A DNA stretch of 64,000 nucleotides from Triticum aestivum. Its lineage: Eukaryota; Streptophyta; Magnoliopsida; Poales; Poaceae. The stretch spans positions 137,484,747 through 137,548,746 of the forward strand of contig NC_057807.1 in the NCBI RefSeq assembly GCF_018294505.1. The letters are read 5' to 3'. The notes beneath the pieces were generated by a model that did not search any database, had not been told where the DNA came from, and saw only the letters and a list, made by a program, of their open reading frames with translations. The position numbers and the translations under genes are program-made. Position 1 is the stretch's first letter, and the number at the start of each line of letters is the position of its first letter. Positions 1 to 10,689 of this stretch are shown one piece after another.

Positions 1-238
1 AGATTCGTTTGGCAATTTAAAAGGTTCCTTTCATATTCTCAAATGGTAGGACCCAACGGCGTACCAACCAGACCTTGGCTCGTGTTGATCCTAAAAAACG
101 GGCTCGTGTCCTTCGGTGGCATGCGTGGTACGCACATTAGGCAACCCCAACCAGTCAAGCCTCAGCGTTTCAAGTCAAAATATCTGGCAGCCAGAATTCT
201 AGCCCTAGGAAATTCCCCTCATGTCCCTAGTCCATAAT
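1..238 (+). repeat. Diverged partial copy of the leader at 5225-5560
   Basis: This stretch shares its opening (AGATTCGTTTG followed by TTCTCAAATG) and its closing motif (AAATATCTGGC followed by CCA and ATTC) with positions 5225-5560, which sit upstream of the first exon of element Z. Here the leader is followed by unrelated sequence, so it looks like a truncated relic. Nothing else was seen up to the MITE at 473. Confidence 0.4.
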
Positions 239-472
239 GACTACCGATGAACAACGGAGGGATGCTTTAGTAACTAGACAATGTTACCTACTGTGCCGAG
301 CACGGTTCAATTCCCTCGGTCGCCGCTCGTCAATGTCACCCGTCAACTGCATTGCCTAGTAGTACTACTACTACTACACCAGGATGAGCACAGAATTGAG
401 CCCGTTTGTTCGTGCCTAGTACTTGAGTTAATATATCAGGCAATGCACTGGTACGGAGGGATTATCCTTTTA

Positions 473-793
473 CTCCCTCCTTTCCGGTTTATAGGGCTTA
501 TCTCAAAATTCTAGTTTTCCCATTTTATAAGTCTCAATTTGGTTGTTCCCCATCACATGTTCAGATTTCAAGGTGCAATAAATCATTACATGCAAGTATT
601 AAGAGAAAATTGACCAATGCATGTACTTTATGCATGCATGCATTGCAATTAATGCATTCATAAACACAATTTTTGAGGAAAACAAGCGCATTAATTGAGT
701 GGTTTTGCAAACTACAACAATTGTTCCACCACTCACCATCTACCTTGGTTGGTGAGATTTTTGAATTGAGCCTTATAAACCGGAAAGGAGGTT
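473..793. mobile_element. Stowaway-like MITE, about 320 bp
   Basis: The left end CTCCCTCCTTTCCGGTTTAT and the right end ATAAACCGGAAAGGAGG form an imperfect terminal inverted repeat, with TA on both outer sides (471-472 and 794-795). The internal sequence is AT-rich with no coding potential. The TIR type and the TA target duplication are those of Tc1/Mariner-derived Stowaway elements in Triticeae. Confidence 0.7.
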
Positions 794-1205
794 TAACTAA
801 GCAAAATGTTTGACCAAATCCTTTCTTAAGAAATACAACAGGACAGATGTACAACTTGAAAATTTATTGCATGATGCAGGTTATGATATTGTTTCGAACC
901 CTGGGTCTTAAATTTCAGAAAATCCAAAAGGGAGCATAAATTCTTGAAACTGAGCATGGTCACGTGATATGGCACAAATATTACTTCGTAAATTTTTTCT
1001 TCAATTCGAGACAAGCTGCTTATGACAAGTTGCACAAATGAAGAGCCAAAGTATTTTGGAACAAAGACCTGCCACATTTTTTTGAGGGAAAAGACCTGTC
1101 ACGTTAAGGCGAACGCTTTCACTATTGAAACCGTGGGTGTTTAGGTGCCGCCACGAGTCCCCGCTTGTCATCGGCAGGTGCCGTCCCAGCAAGCGTGTGA
1201 GTCGA

Positions 1206-1460
1206 CGGGAGGCGTGCAAGCAGACTGCTGCGCCGGCCGTCAGGGAGGCGTGCGAGCAGACCGCTGTGCAGACTCACCGGGAGGCGAGCCCTTTGACCAG
1301 GCTCCGCCGCCCACCATCGTCCCAACTGCTCCCACTTTTAATGTCGCCGGTGCCGCAGTTTAAAATCAACCCCGCACTACCCGGTATCGCAACAATCCTC
1401 TCTCTTCCTCTCCGATTCTCCTGTCGCCTACCTCCAACTAGCCTGACCTAAACGTACGCC
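1206..1460 (+). promoter_or_regulatory. GC-rich promoter and leader of the 1461 reading frame
   Basis: Two and a half copies of a 36-bp direct repeat beginning GGGAGGCG lie at about 1206-1290. A TATA-like TTTAAAA sits at 1359-1365, about 100 bp before the ATG, and a pyrimidine-rich stretch follows (about 1390-1440), as in many grass 5' leaders. This is inferred from sequence layout only. Positions 796-1205 show no gene. Confidence 0.35.
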
Positions 1461-2162
1461 ATGCCGCATCATGATGTTCTGCCCTTAGTGTTCCAGTTTC
1501 ATGAGGAAGACACCCAGCCGGAGTCTCAAGAACATAAGGCGCTTTGGGACGAGCTTGAACTGGCCTTATGGGAAGTCGCCCCGCCTGTCCCCACTCCCGT
1601 TCTGGCTCCCGTCGCCCCGACTGTGCCAGCGCCCATCCCCGTGGCATTGATGGGCTGGGAGCCGCACATTATCGCCGAGCTTGATGCCACGGGGTTCCAC
1701 GAGGTCCCCGCTGACTTTCACGCGCCCGTGCACCTGCCAGCGCATGCGCCTGCGCGTGCACTGACGCGCACGCCCGTGCCGGTGCCCGTGCACCTGCCAG
1801 CATATGCGCCTGCGCATGCACTGACGTGCATGCCCGTGCCGGTGCCCATGCACACGAACGTCTCCGTCGCGTCGTTGACAGCGCTTGTCCCCGCGCGGGT
1901 GCCAGTGCCCCCCTCAGCGGCATGGATGGCCACCGTCGACCGCTTCCTTGCACCAACGCCAGTCGTCTCCTCCCGCCAGTTGACTCGCTCCGAAGTCCAG
2001 AACATTTTGGCCTTCCTTGAAGCTAGGCCAACGTCCAAGAGTACGCCAACAACGGCGCAAGACGCCGCCGTTGCCGTCGGTCAGTGGCCCGACGACACAC
2101 AGAGCACGGAAGAGGAACCGCTTCCCATCGCGAGACGCCCCCGCCGCCACCGTGTAATCTAA
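1461..2162 (+). CDS. Hypothetical Pro/Ala/Val-rich protein, 233 aa
   Basis: An uninterrupted 233-codon frame begins at the first ATG after a plausible TATA-like box and pyrimidine-rich leader. The N-terminus is acidic (residues about 1-40), the centre is a long Pro/Ala/Val/His-rich low-complexity stretch, and the C-terminus has a short ordered-looking part near residues 170-195 followed by an acidic patch and a basic tail (RRPRRHR). The centre contains two copies of a 60-bp (20-residue) tandem repeat at about 1725-1850, built on the motif VHLPAHAP. GC content is far higher than the surroundings. No catalytic motif is visible. I recall similar reading frames scattered in Triticeae repetitive DNA but cannot name the family; it may be a decayed host gene or a captured fragment. 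The open frame is seen directly; expression is unproven. Confidence 0.5.
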   Translation: MPHHDVLPLVFQFHEEDTQPESQEHKALWDELELALWEVAPPVPTPVLAPVAPTVPAPIPVALMGWEPHIIAELDATGFHEVPADFHAPVHLPAHAPARALTRTPVPVPVHLPAYAPAHALTCMPVPVPMHTNVSVASLTALVPARVPVPPSAAWMATVDRFLAPTPVVSSRQLTRSEVQNILAFLEARPTSKSTPTTAQDAAVAVGQWPDDTQSTEEEPLPIARRPRRHRVI

Positions 2163-2874
2163 ATTTGCCATGAAAAACATTCGGATTGCCATACTTAAAA
2201 TCTGAACATTTATCATTTCCGTTTATTTATATCAATCGTCGTATAATTTAAAGTTGGAGTCAGACTGAACGAAATGTGTGGTTTGATCGATTGAATGTTC
2301 TGCTAGAGCCGTATCAAATTAAATATAACACGTCATCAAGCCACATGTATTCCTTGTCATCCAACGACCTAGACTGCTTCAATGTCGAGCGCTCAATACG
2401 TTTAGCGTGCAGTTAATGTCATGCCAAAAATAGTGCTAATCACATGACAGCACGCAAATAATATCCTAATAGTTAATATCCGCATGCACTTAATATACTT
2501 CCAAATTAACGTGCATTGCACATACACACTGACTAGTGCTGCTAGTACGTGAAACTGGTGCCGTGACTTGTGAACCCGTCCAGATATGGTCAACGGCAAC
2601 ATCGCCTGCGAGTTCTTCCTGTTTGCCCGTGCGTCTAAACGCAGAAGGGGAGGAGAGAGAGAGAGAGCACACATGGAACCCACCAGTAAGTGAAGACGAA
2701 TAGTACTAAAAATAATATTACATGTTATCCATTAATTAGGCTGTGGTAATATAAAAACATTATGTGAACAAAGGGAGTACAACAAACATTGCTATTCTAC
2801 GTATGTTGCCTATTGACGTGCGACTTGAAGGCCCGGTTGCATGTCCGATCCTCGTCCTTTATTTTTTAATTTGT

Positions 2875-3000
2875 ATATGGGCCCAAATTTGTTTCATGAC
2901 ATGTGGGCCCCTTGGTGTGTAGTTTGTAGCACTTTAATTTGTGGGTCGAAATTTGTTCCATTCCAAGTGGACTATCGGTGTGTAGTTTTGTAGCTTATTT
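2875..3000 (+). repeat. About 62-bp tandem duplication
   Basis: Two adjacent diverged units share a start like GGGCCCAAATTTGTT/GGGTCGAAATTTGTT and an end like GGTGTGTAGTTTGTAGC. The sequence between the 1461 frame and here (2163-2874) is AT-rich with no recognised feature. Confidence 0.5.
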
Positions 3001-3029
3001 ATAATAATTAAAGAGAACAACATAGTTTT

Positions 3030-3675
3030 TTCAATAATACCATGGTGCGACGTTGAAGGTGAGAAAGGATGTGCGAGAGAGCAATGACCGAGCCAGAGGG
3101 AAATCAACTAGGGGAGTTGCATGGGTTGCAACGGCGTTTGGAGTAGTTGTGGGCCGAATGCTACGAAAATATAATCTAAACCGACCGGAATAAATGCCTA
3201 CACAAATTAATCCAAGGTTGGAGTTCCCCTCGCAATGTAAATAGCTCCGGCTTTGCGAGGGATGGAGTGGTAGTAGCTTCAATGCGTGGAAGATACGGTA
3301 TGAGAAAGCGAGGTCAAACGAGAGACATATAGATAGAGAGACAAAGTGAGTGTGGTCCGACATTCATTGAACAAATATATATGCTCCGGAGAGATATTGT
3401 CCGATTGAGCTTTTGGTAAGGGTGAGGGCTGTAAGATAGAGCTTGAGAGATGATCCAGTCACAGATGTGTAGATATATTTTGTGCGTGGGAGGAAGCAAG
3501 GTTAACGGATCACATAGGGTCGCCGTGCGATCGAAAGAGTGAGACGGGTTGGAGAGAGTGACGTAGATAGACGATGTGCGTGAGAGAGTATACAATGTGA
3601 ATAGGTCGAATTGGGCTCAAACATGGTGATATATCGTTTTTGTCCAAGAAAGAGCAAGGTAAATCGAGACATACA

Positions 3676-3724
<49 letters not shown>

Positions 3725-4590
3725 AGTGAGCGTGGCCCACCATGAGGTCGAAAGAGTGGAGGCGGCTTGGATGGACTGACCTAGATAGACAATCTGTGTG
3801 AGAGAGTATAGATGTGTCGATCGAGGCCCGAACAGGAAGATATATCATTTGTGTGTGAAAGAAAACGAGGTTAAACAAGACTCAGATAAAGAGAGCGAGA
3901 TTGAGAGAGTGTGGCCCGCCGTGCGGAAGAAAGAGTGAGACAGTCTCGAGGGAGTGACCTAGATATACAACATGCGTTCGTGCGCACNNNNNNNNNNNNN
4001 NNNNNNNNNNNNNNNNNNNNNNNNNNNNNNNNNNNNNNNNNNNNNNNNNNNNNNNNNNNNNNNNNNNNNNNNNNNNNNNNNNNNNNNNNNNNNNNNNNNN
4101 NNNNNNNNNNNNNNNNNNNNNNNNNNNNNNNNNNNNNNNNNNNNNNNNNNNNNNNNNNNNNNNNNNNNNNNNNNNNNNNNNNNNNNNNNNNNNNNNNNNN
4201 NNNNNNNNNNNNNNNNNNNNNNNNNNNNNNNNNNNNNNNNNNNNNNNNNNNNNNNNNNNNNNNNNNNNNNNNNNNNNNNNNNNNNNNNNNNNNNNNNNNN
4301 NNNNNNNNNNNNNNNNNNNNNNNNNNNNNNNNNNNNNNNNNNNNNNNNNNNNNNNNNNNNNNNNNNNNNNNNNNNNNNNNNNNNNNNNNNNNNNNNNNNN
4401 NNNNNNNNGTGAGGTAAATACATTTGGTAATAGGAGTGGAAAAAGGGGTTGTGTAGTTGAGAGACTTAGAGATCAAAACATGGAGAGAAAGAATGAACGT
4501 GTGTTGGAAACCGATAGCTTGCTAAGGTGGTTAGGAGAGGAAGATTGACCGATACAGGAAATATGTAGCGTTTGTGCGCGGGGGGGAGGG
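3030..4590. repeat. GA-rich degenerate satellite-like zone with AC/AG microsatellite
   Basis: Diverged units of roughly 190 bp recur, each with a segment like GTGGCCCRCCRTG, then GAAAGAGTG and GAGTGACNTAGATA. A compound (AC)n(AG)n tract lies at 3671-3720, and a G-rich run at 4577-4594. The reading frames here are artefacts of the purine-rich composition. Similar zones recur at 19.5-21.0, 50.6-51.5 (opposite strand) and 56.9-57.9 kb. The zone contains the assembly gap 3988-4408. Confidence 0.55.
3988..4408. other. Assembly gap (421 N)
   Basis: A run of N inside the GA-rich zone. Reading frames drawn through it are meaningless. Confidence 0.99.
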
Positions 4591-4894
4591 GGGACTAAAA
4601 ACAACATTTGAATGTACATAGTACGAGACTTAATATCGATGTTTCAATTCGGTGTACATTGTAAGATTTGAATCGAGGACCAAGCATACGGGTAATTATT
4701 TCGAATTCGTGCCATACTAAGTTTCGAAAAGTTGACATTGGCTCAATTTGTTGTGCTATTTTGTAGGTCATATGTTTGAATCCATCCAAAAGTTTTCTCA
4801 CTACCATGGTGTTCATCATATACATATGAATTTGTATTAAAAAAGTAGCATGGATACAGTGAAATGCGAAATCCACGTTAGAATTGGAGATCGC

Positions 4895-4979
4895 TACGTG
4901 ACACACACTCTAATTCAAATAACTAACTATGTGACACACACTCTAATATAAATAACTAATTATGTGACACACTCTAATC
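4895..4979 (+). repeat. 33-bp tandem repeat, 2.6 copies
   Basis: Units starting at 4895, 4928 and 4961 share TATGTGACACACACTCTAAT. Flanking sequence (4595-4894) is AT-rich and shows no supported gene. Confidence 0.75.
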
Positions 4980-5044
4980 CACGTTAGCGTGGGTACCATT
5001 TCAATTTTTTTTTCAAATAACTCCTCTTTAATTAATTTATAGTA

Positions 5045-5148
5045 CTCCCTCTGTTCACTTTTATAAGACCTTGAAGACATTTCAGACAATGTGCAAAACA
5101 GTTCATTTTAAGTTGTCTGAAACGACTTACAAAAGTGAACGAATGGAG
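5045..5148. mobile_element. Stowaway MITE, 104 bp
   Basis: CTCCCTCTGTTCACTTTTAT at the left and its diverged complement at the right (AAAAGTGAACGAATGGAG) are flanked by TA on both sides (5043-5044 and 5149-5150). Confidence 0.8.
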
Positions 5149-7025
5149 TATCTCGTTTCGAATGACTAATTATTGCATGGAAAACACGGGCATGGTAATA
5201 CATACAGATTCATTTGCAAATGAAAGAAGATTCGTTTGCATTCTCAAATGTAGGCGCACCAGGTAGACCAGGGTCGTGTCGGGGTGGACGCTGCTTCAGT
5301 GCCTTAAAGGCAACAACACTTGGGTGACTGACATATGGGCCAGCCACTTGTTGGGCCCACATGTCATGGACAAAAAGGCGAGTGCCTTAAGGCACCGAAG
5401 CGTAGTCCCGTCGGGGTGGTCGCGTGTGTCGGACGGACGTGTAGCACCCAGCCACCTACCCCCCTCCCCCCAAAAGGACGATGACAATATAAGTTCGCGC
5501 TTCCACGTTTCGGATTGAAATATCTGGCGGCCCCAATTCCAGCCTGCAAAATCTCTCTTCTCCACCGTCCCCTTTTGTGCCCAGATTGCTCAAATCCCTA
5601 ATTCGCCGCCATCCCTCGAATCGCCCCTCGTCTTGTCTCTTTCCCCACCATTCCCCACCTCTGTGCCGGACGACAACGACGAAGATGATGGTCGCGCTTC
5701 ACCGCCGCACCGGAGCTACCTCATCTACGCCCTCGTCCGCCGCATCGGGTGGTCCACCGACAACGTCGGCCGTCGCAATCGACGTGCCTCACAGACACCG
5801 AGTTCCACCGCATCAGGTGCGCTTCACCGACGCCGTCTCCCAGCTCACCGGGGCTACTTCACCGAGCACATCGTCGCACCTCTGCCCCTCGAGGTCGTTG
5901 GGGCTTCACCAACGGTCTTGTCCACCGCATCGTAGCGCTCCGCTGCCACTCAAGATCTGCATCCGTGCGCGGCCAGCCAATGCCAGCGCATCACCCTCAA
6001 TGGCTCTGAAGTGACCCGCACTCTAGCTAGGCGAGCATGCTCAAACGCCGGCCCGAACTAGGTATCCACACATCACTCCCTTGTGCACTGTTCCGACGAT
6101 GTTTGGATATCCTTTCACTGCTCTCTTAGCTTACACGCCTATGCAACTCTGACTTTAACTCTTATTTCTTATGGAGATATCATCTGAAACAAGCAAATCC
6201 ATTTTTTAGCGAAGCATGAAGGGGCTACGGGATCTGGTACACATCCTGCACACCCGTATAACCTTGTAAGTATCTGTCCTCCGGTACAACATCAAGGTCG
6301 ATTCCTCTTATTTGATCAACCATTTGCCGTGTCAAAAATGCAGAGGGGGATGCAAGAAGCACAAGGCCTGCACATCCAAGCAAGTGGTAACATGGACTTG
6401 TACATGGAACATCCCAAGCGCAAGCAGAGCTGCAGCAAGCCTGCACAACGAGCTAGTGTAAGTCCCTGCATTTCATTTAATTCGTACTGGCATTCGTGTA
6501 TGATTTGTGTGCAGTGGCTGATCAACGAATTCAAGTTACCAGGGGTGAACATTGAACTTAAAAAATACAAAGGCACTTGCACTCCGAAAATCAACATAAC
6601 TTGAGAAATGTGAAGCTACATGCACTTTGAAAACCAGCTAATGATCCAAAGTAGTTCAGATTGTAAACACTAAATGATGCAAGCACCAAAAAACACAAAA
6701 TGCAACATGGTGTACAAGGACTACAAACATGGTCTGTACCTGCCTGAATTATTCGTTCTCTGGCTGAAAATATCGAAGTGTAATTGCACGTATAACCAGT
6801 GCGCAAACTGCATATCAATATATCTATCCTGCACAAGTATGGCAATAGTTTCAAACCACAAATTAGAAAAGTATTTATGCTATGTTGTCATGATACGGGG
6901 ACTTTCTGGTAGATGGCCTCGACGTTTCCTCAAGCTATGAAAATGCACTATAATTTGCTTGTCATCAATGCCTGCAAATCTCTGTCTCTCTCAACATAGT
7001 AGGTCATCATTAGACACTAATTCCT

Positions 7026-7653
7026 TCATTGAGTTTGCAAAATGCTTGCATTAGATCCCTCATTAGACACTATATGTTCATCACCAGGAGCATGTAAAAT
7101 GTTTGCATCAAATCCTTCATTAGCAGTCTGTTCATTAGACACTTCAGGCTCAAGAACAACATGAGCTTGTATGTTTGCACCGGAAACTTGATTAGATACA
7201 TCAGATTCAGTCAGTTCAGTATTAATTGGGGGAGTTATAAAATAAGTAGAAATTGGTTTCATTTTCTCATAGATTCCCTACATACAAGAAGTTTTACAAT
7301 ACCGCCAGGTTTAACTATTGGCCAGAAATTGAAGAGTTGAATTAGATATAATCAGGGATGTGATGTACCTGCTCGTTGCGCATGCTACTCTTGCAAGCTG
7401 CGGCTGTCCGTTTGCACAAGCTCGATGCCATGCCCGTGCTGCCGCCGCTGCCTCCCACGCAGGCTACACCCAGGGTTGGATCTTCATCTTCTTGTCCTTC
7501 CGTTCGCTTGAAGCCCGGCGACCGCTCTCCAACGAGGGCGAGAGGAAGTGCTGTGTTGGTCTGTCCAGCGGCGGCTAGGTTAGGAGCGAACCAGACTGGA
7601 GGCTGAAGCAAATGAATTGGGATTTTCCCGCTGTCGATCGATATGGGAGGCAC
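7026..7653 (-). CDS. Candidate two-exon minus-strand gene fragment, 178 aa
   Basis: Reading the minus strand, exon 1 runs from an ATG at 7653 to 7369 (95 codons) and ends CAG at a GTACAT donor. Exon 2 begins at 7277 after a TAG acceptor and stays in frame to a stop at 7026. The phases agree without adjustment, which supports the model. Exon 1 is Pro/Gly/Ala-rich. Exon 2 begins GIYEKMKPISTYF and continues as an acidic Asn/Ser-rich stretch with a loose internal repeat around VSNE. No domain was identified; the K-x-K-P-I-S-x-Y-F start recalls N-termini of hAT-type zinc-finger transposases, but that is a guess. It lies between the two duplicated exons of Z, in antisense, so it is probably an insertion. 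A 5' portion only is likely. Confidence 0.35.
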
Positions 7654-8531
7654 TCATTTGGGCCGCGAGCCTGCTATAGGGCCTGCCTTGCACTTATGTT
7701 ATTGGCCCATCCAAATTGAAACATTTTTCTTCATTTTTTACATTGCCTGCTCGTGCGTTGGGACGAACAAAACTAGCGTGGGCCAACCTGGACGACTCAA
7801 ACTAGGTGCACACTTTCCAGCCACCTGAGGCGGCCGCCCATACCAGCCCCTATGGCGGCGGCGCACCTTTATGCGTGTATGATTGGATAGTGAAAAATAT
7901 TCCAGTGGCGCTTTTGATTTACCCACAGAATGGTTGAATTGCCTATTTCTATGAACTGAGTTCGCCAATAATGTGAAGGATGCCAGTCTTTTCATCCTAT
8001 TGTAGATTGCTTAGATCTCGATATGCCAAAAGTAATCGCATGAAATATACAGTAAAAGCTAGTGTGATGTGTTTGGCTACAACTAGTCTGACTACACGTC
8101 CTCATATAACATATCAAGGACGCACCATCTTACCAGATTAACCATTCGACTTACCCATGCAGTGAGGGAAGAAAGAAGTATTGGGACTGCGTATCCAAGC
8201 AATTGATGCCATGGACTCCTTTGTACAACCTTGTAAGCGAAAAAGAAGTTGCAGTGTGCGTGTACAAAGAACTAGCGTAAGTTCAGTTACCTGCTTCTTG
8301 GAATTTTAGTTAGCCACTTATTGCAAAATTGTTCAATTACGTTGCTTAGCTTAATTTAGTTTGCTACTGATTACATAATGGCACAGCCTGTTAATCATAT
8401 TGTAGACTGCGCCTATCTATGTGTTTGATACTTACTGTTAAGAATTACCTGTTTGCCTTAACTTAAATATCTACTTGTTTGTTTAACTGCTTTGCTGCTG
8501 CAACAGCGGGTTACAATGATGTTAATAACTA

Positions 8532-8611
8532 CTCCCTCCGTCCCATAATATAGGACGTTTTTTGACACTAGCATAGTGTTAAAAACGTCTTACATTATGG
8601 GACGGAGGGAG
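8532..8611. mobile_element. Stowaway MITE, 80 bp (Athos-like)
   Basis: Near-perfect inverted repeat from CTCCCTCCGTCCCATAATAT to its complement TTATGGGACGGAGGGAG, with TA at 8530-8531 and 8612-8613. The high TIR identity suggests a young insertion. It lies in an intron of the Z gene. Confidence 0.9.
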
Positions 8612-9756
8612 TACTTTTCAGCATCCAATTGAAACTCTTTAATTCCTTGTTTGTTTAACTGGTTTGCTGTTATAACTCCCAGTTGAGATGTTTTTCTAAC
8701 TTCAACTTTTCTGAATCCAATCGGAACTTTAATGGCAAAACAGGTTAGCCCAAGATCAAAGAGAGAGGTCCCCATGGACGTTGCATCATCCCACAGTAGT
8801 GGCACTGGCCCAATCGTGCATTATGAATTGCCAACTTCTGATGCTCTAGAGGCTAAACTAGTGGTAGAAAGAGATTCTGCTTCTGCACTTAGAGATGAAG
8901 TTGACATGTTGAGGTAGCAAACAACACAATCACAAGCAGTACTCAAGACAACCATTAAATATTTGGTGGATTTCAAAACGAAGCAAGCTGAGACTAACCA
9001 GATTGTTAAGGTCCTGAAGGAAAAAAGGAAATTAAATTCCTACCTGGTAAATCATAGGTGAAATGTTCTTTCCATAGTTGAATAACCTTTGTGTTGTGTG
9101 TTCATGTAATCAATCAAACCATTTGTTTTAGAGATCATGTAATAATTTTGTTTTGTTTTTTGGTTTGTAATTTTATTTGAGCACAAGTCTCTATTAATTG
9201 ATAAGACTCGGAGACATTTCATTTGGATTGCTGTGCCAGACCTACAAATATGCCAATCGGGCTGAATGTGCATTCAGCAATAGTAGTAGTATAGATGGAC
9301 AATAAGTGGCACACATCGAAAAGGGCCAAGATGCTGGCTAAAAAAAGATGCTGTTGTAGCCAAAAAAAAGTACAGCGGCCTGGCTTATGTATGTTAGTTG
9401 ATATTATCGCTTGTGTACATATCTAAATGGGAGTACACATTATGTTGCGTGTGACATTTGAGTTGGACATGAAGTGTTCCAAATATTCGATTTCACCTTA
9501 AACTGGATACTAGTTTCTGAATTTGAGTATCGGCATTTGTAAACCATATTCATATATGACAGTGGAATACATCTTTGTCGTCCTTTTGAAGATATATAAA
9601 AACACATAGAACGATTTATAAAGATTCATATAGGAATACAAAATGGATTCGAATTTAGTTGCCAGGGTAAACATGGATGCTTATTGTCCCAAAATTCGAA
9701 AGAAGCTGCAAAATGTCCACTCCCACGTCGGCTGCTCGAAGCCAAGTGTTTGGTAG

Positions 9757-10240
9757 ATGGAAATTACTGTCTACCCATTACACGGACAATCCATTGGCAC
9801 GATTTCCACTGCTCTAAATAGGGGTAGGTTAGTAACTTCAATTAGATGTGACACGACCGCCTCTGAGCCCATTCTGACACGGTGGGCGTCAAACATGGGC
9901 GGCAAAACACATTTGATTCAAGCTCGTCCGAAAGACCTTTGTTTCTCCCTCCATTCCCCATTCATACACGGTGGGCGGCAAAACAAACTCGACTCGGCCG
10001 AAATCGATGTAGGCAAATATTTTCAATAGGGGCAGGTTTGTAACTTCACTCAGATGTGACACGACCGCCCTACCTGTCAGCCCTGTTCATACACCGTGGG
10101 TGCCAACCATGGGCGCCAACCACCCTCTCCTCGCCCGAAATTGCTCTGCGCAAATATTGGCGACACACGAGATTACCGTCCTATCCCCAACCGACGAGAC
10201 GTCCAAATTTTAAACGGGGGCTAAGTTCGTAACTTTCCCA
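9757..10240 (+). promoter_or_regulatory. Repetitive leader of element A
   Basis: A segment like GGGGYAGGTTWGTAACTTCA followed by GATGTGACACGACCGCC occurs at about 9821 and again at about 10028 (spacing near 207 bp). A second motif, CATACACNGTGGGCG, occurs between and after them. The reverse complement of the same motifs lies at 49880-50170 in element D. It precedes the GC-rich first exon and is therefore the likely promoter region of the carried gene; that role is inferred. Confidence 0.45.
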
Positions 10241-10689
10241 TATTTCAGACAGGTGCGTCCCAAAAATATGGTTCCCCGTACCTCTCCCTCCATTTTCCCA
10301 TTCATACACCGTCCGCGCTAGAACACCCCATCCCCACACCAGCCTCCGTCCGCCACCCCATCCATCGCCGCCGTCCTCCACCACATCCATCGCCACCGTC
10401 CTCCACCATGCCGGAGCGCCTACCAAGACCGCGTCGTCCACTGCTAGAGATGGACGTTTCTCATCCACGGCGACGGACCAATAGCCTTGCATCGCGTCCT
10501 CTCGCTTCATCGGTGCCGTCGTCCTCTTTGCCGGGGCCACTCACACGACCTTCTCTTCCACCGTAACAGGACTTATCCCCCGATGCACCCGTCTACCATC
10601 GCAGATCTGCTTCAACGCCACCGACAGCCATCGCACCCCCGAACCCCCGATGCCTACACGGCACCGCAAGAGAGGTGGTACTTCATATC

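Larger units (their letters stand above)
5577..9057 (+). pseudogene. Z gene: multi-exon relative of the CACTA-associated coiled-coil gene
   Basis: Not recognised by name. The first exon candidate (5577-6014) is Ser/Pro/Arg-rich with internal repeats of a segment like GCTTCACCGNCG. Two exons, 6344-6457 and 8163-8276, are both exactly 114 bp, both follow ATGCAG acceptors, both end at GTAAGT donors and encode related 38-residue peptides (first ending KPAQRAS, second VRVQRTS); the second opens with TGA. The last exon (about 8742-9057) encodes a heptad-rich helix (motif DALEAKLVVERDSASALRDE), with an in-frame TAG after the motif VDMLR near 8915, then KTKQAETNQIVKVLKEK. The same layout ends the genes of A, B and C. 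Two stops and the missing 3' terminus make it a pseudogene. The role is inferred only from kinship with the A-D genes. Confidence 0.45.
5225..9300 (+). mobile_element. Decayed relative (Z) of the CACTA-like element family
   Basis: The block has a leader, a GC-rich first exon (5577-6014), two 114-bp homologous middle exons and a last exon with the same layout as in elements A and B: a short exon ending in an AAACAG/CAACAG donor, then a coiled-coil C-terminus. There is no GGCC tract and no CACTA terminus at the 3' side; it runs directly into element A. A minus-strand gene fragment and a Stowaway lie within it. Boundaries are approximate. Confidence 0.45.

Noticed and set aside
3871..4476. Long frames across N runs (also 25176-25667, 42036-42914, 48728-49255)
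   Set aside because: The openness comes from undetermined bases in the gaps.
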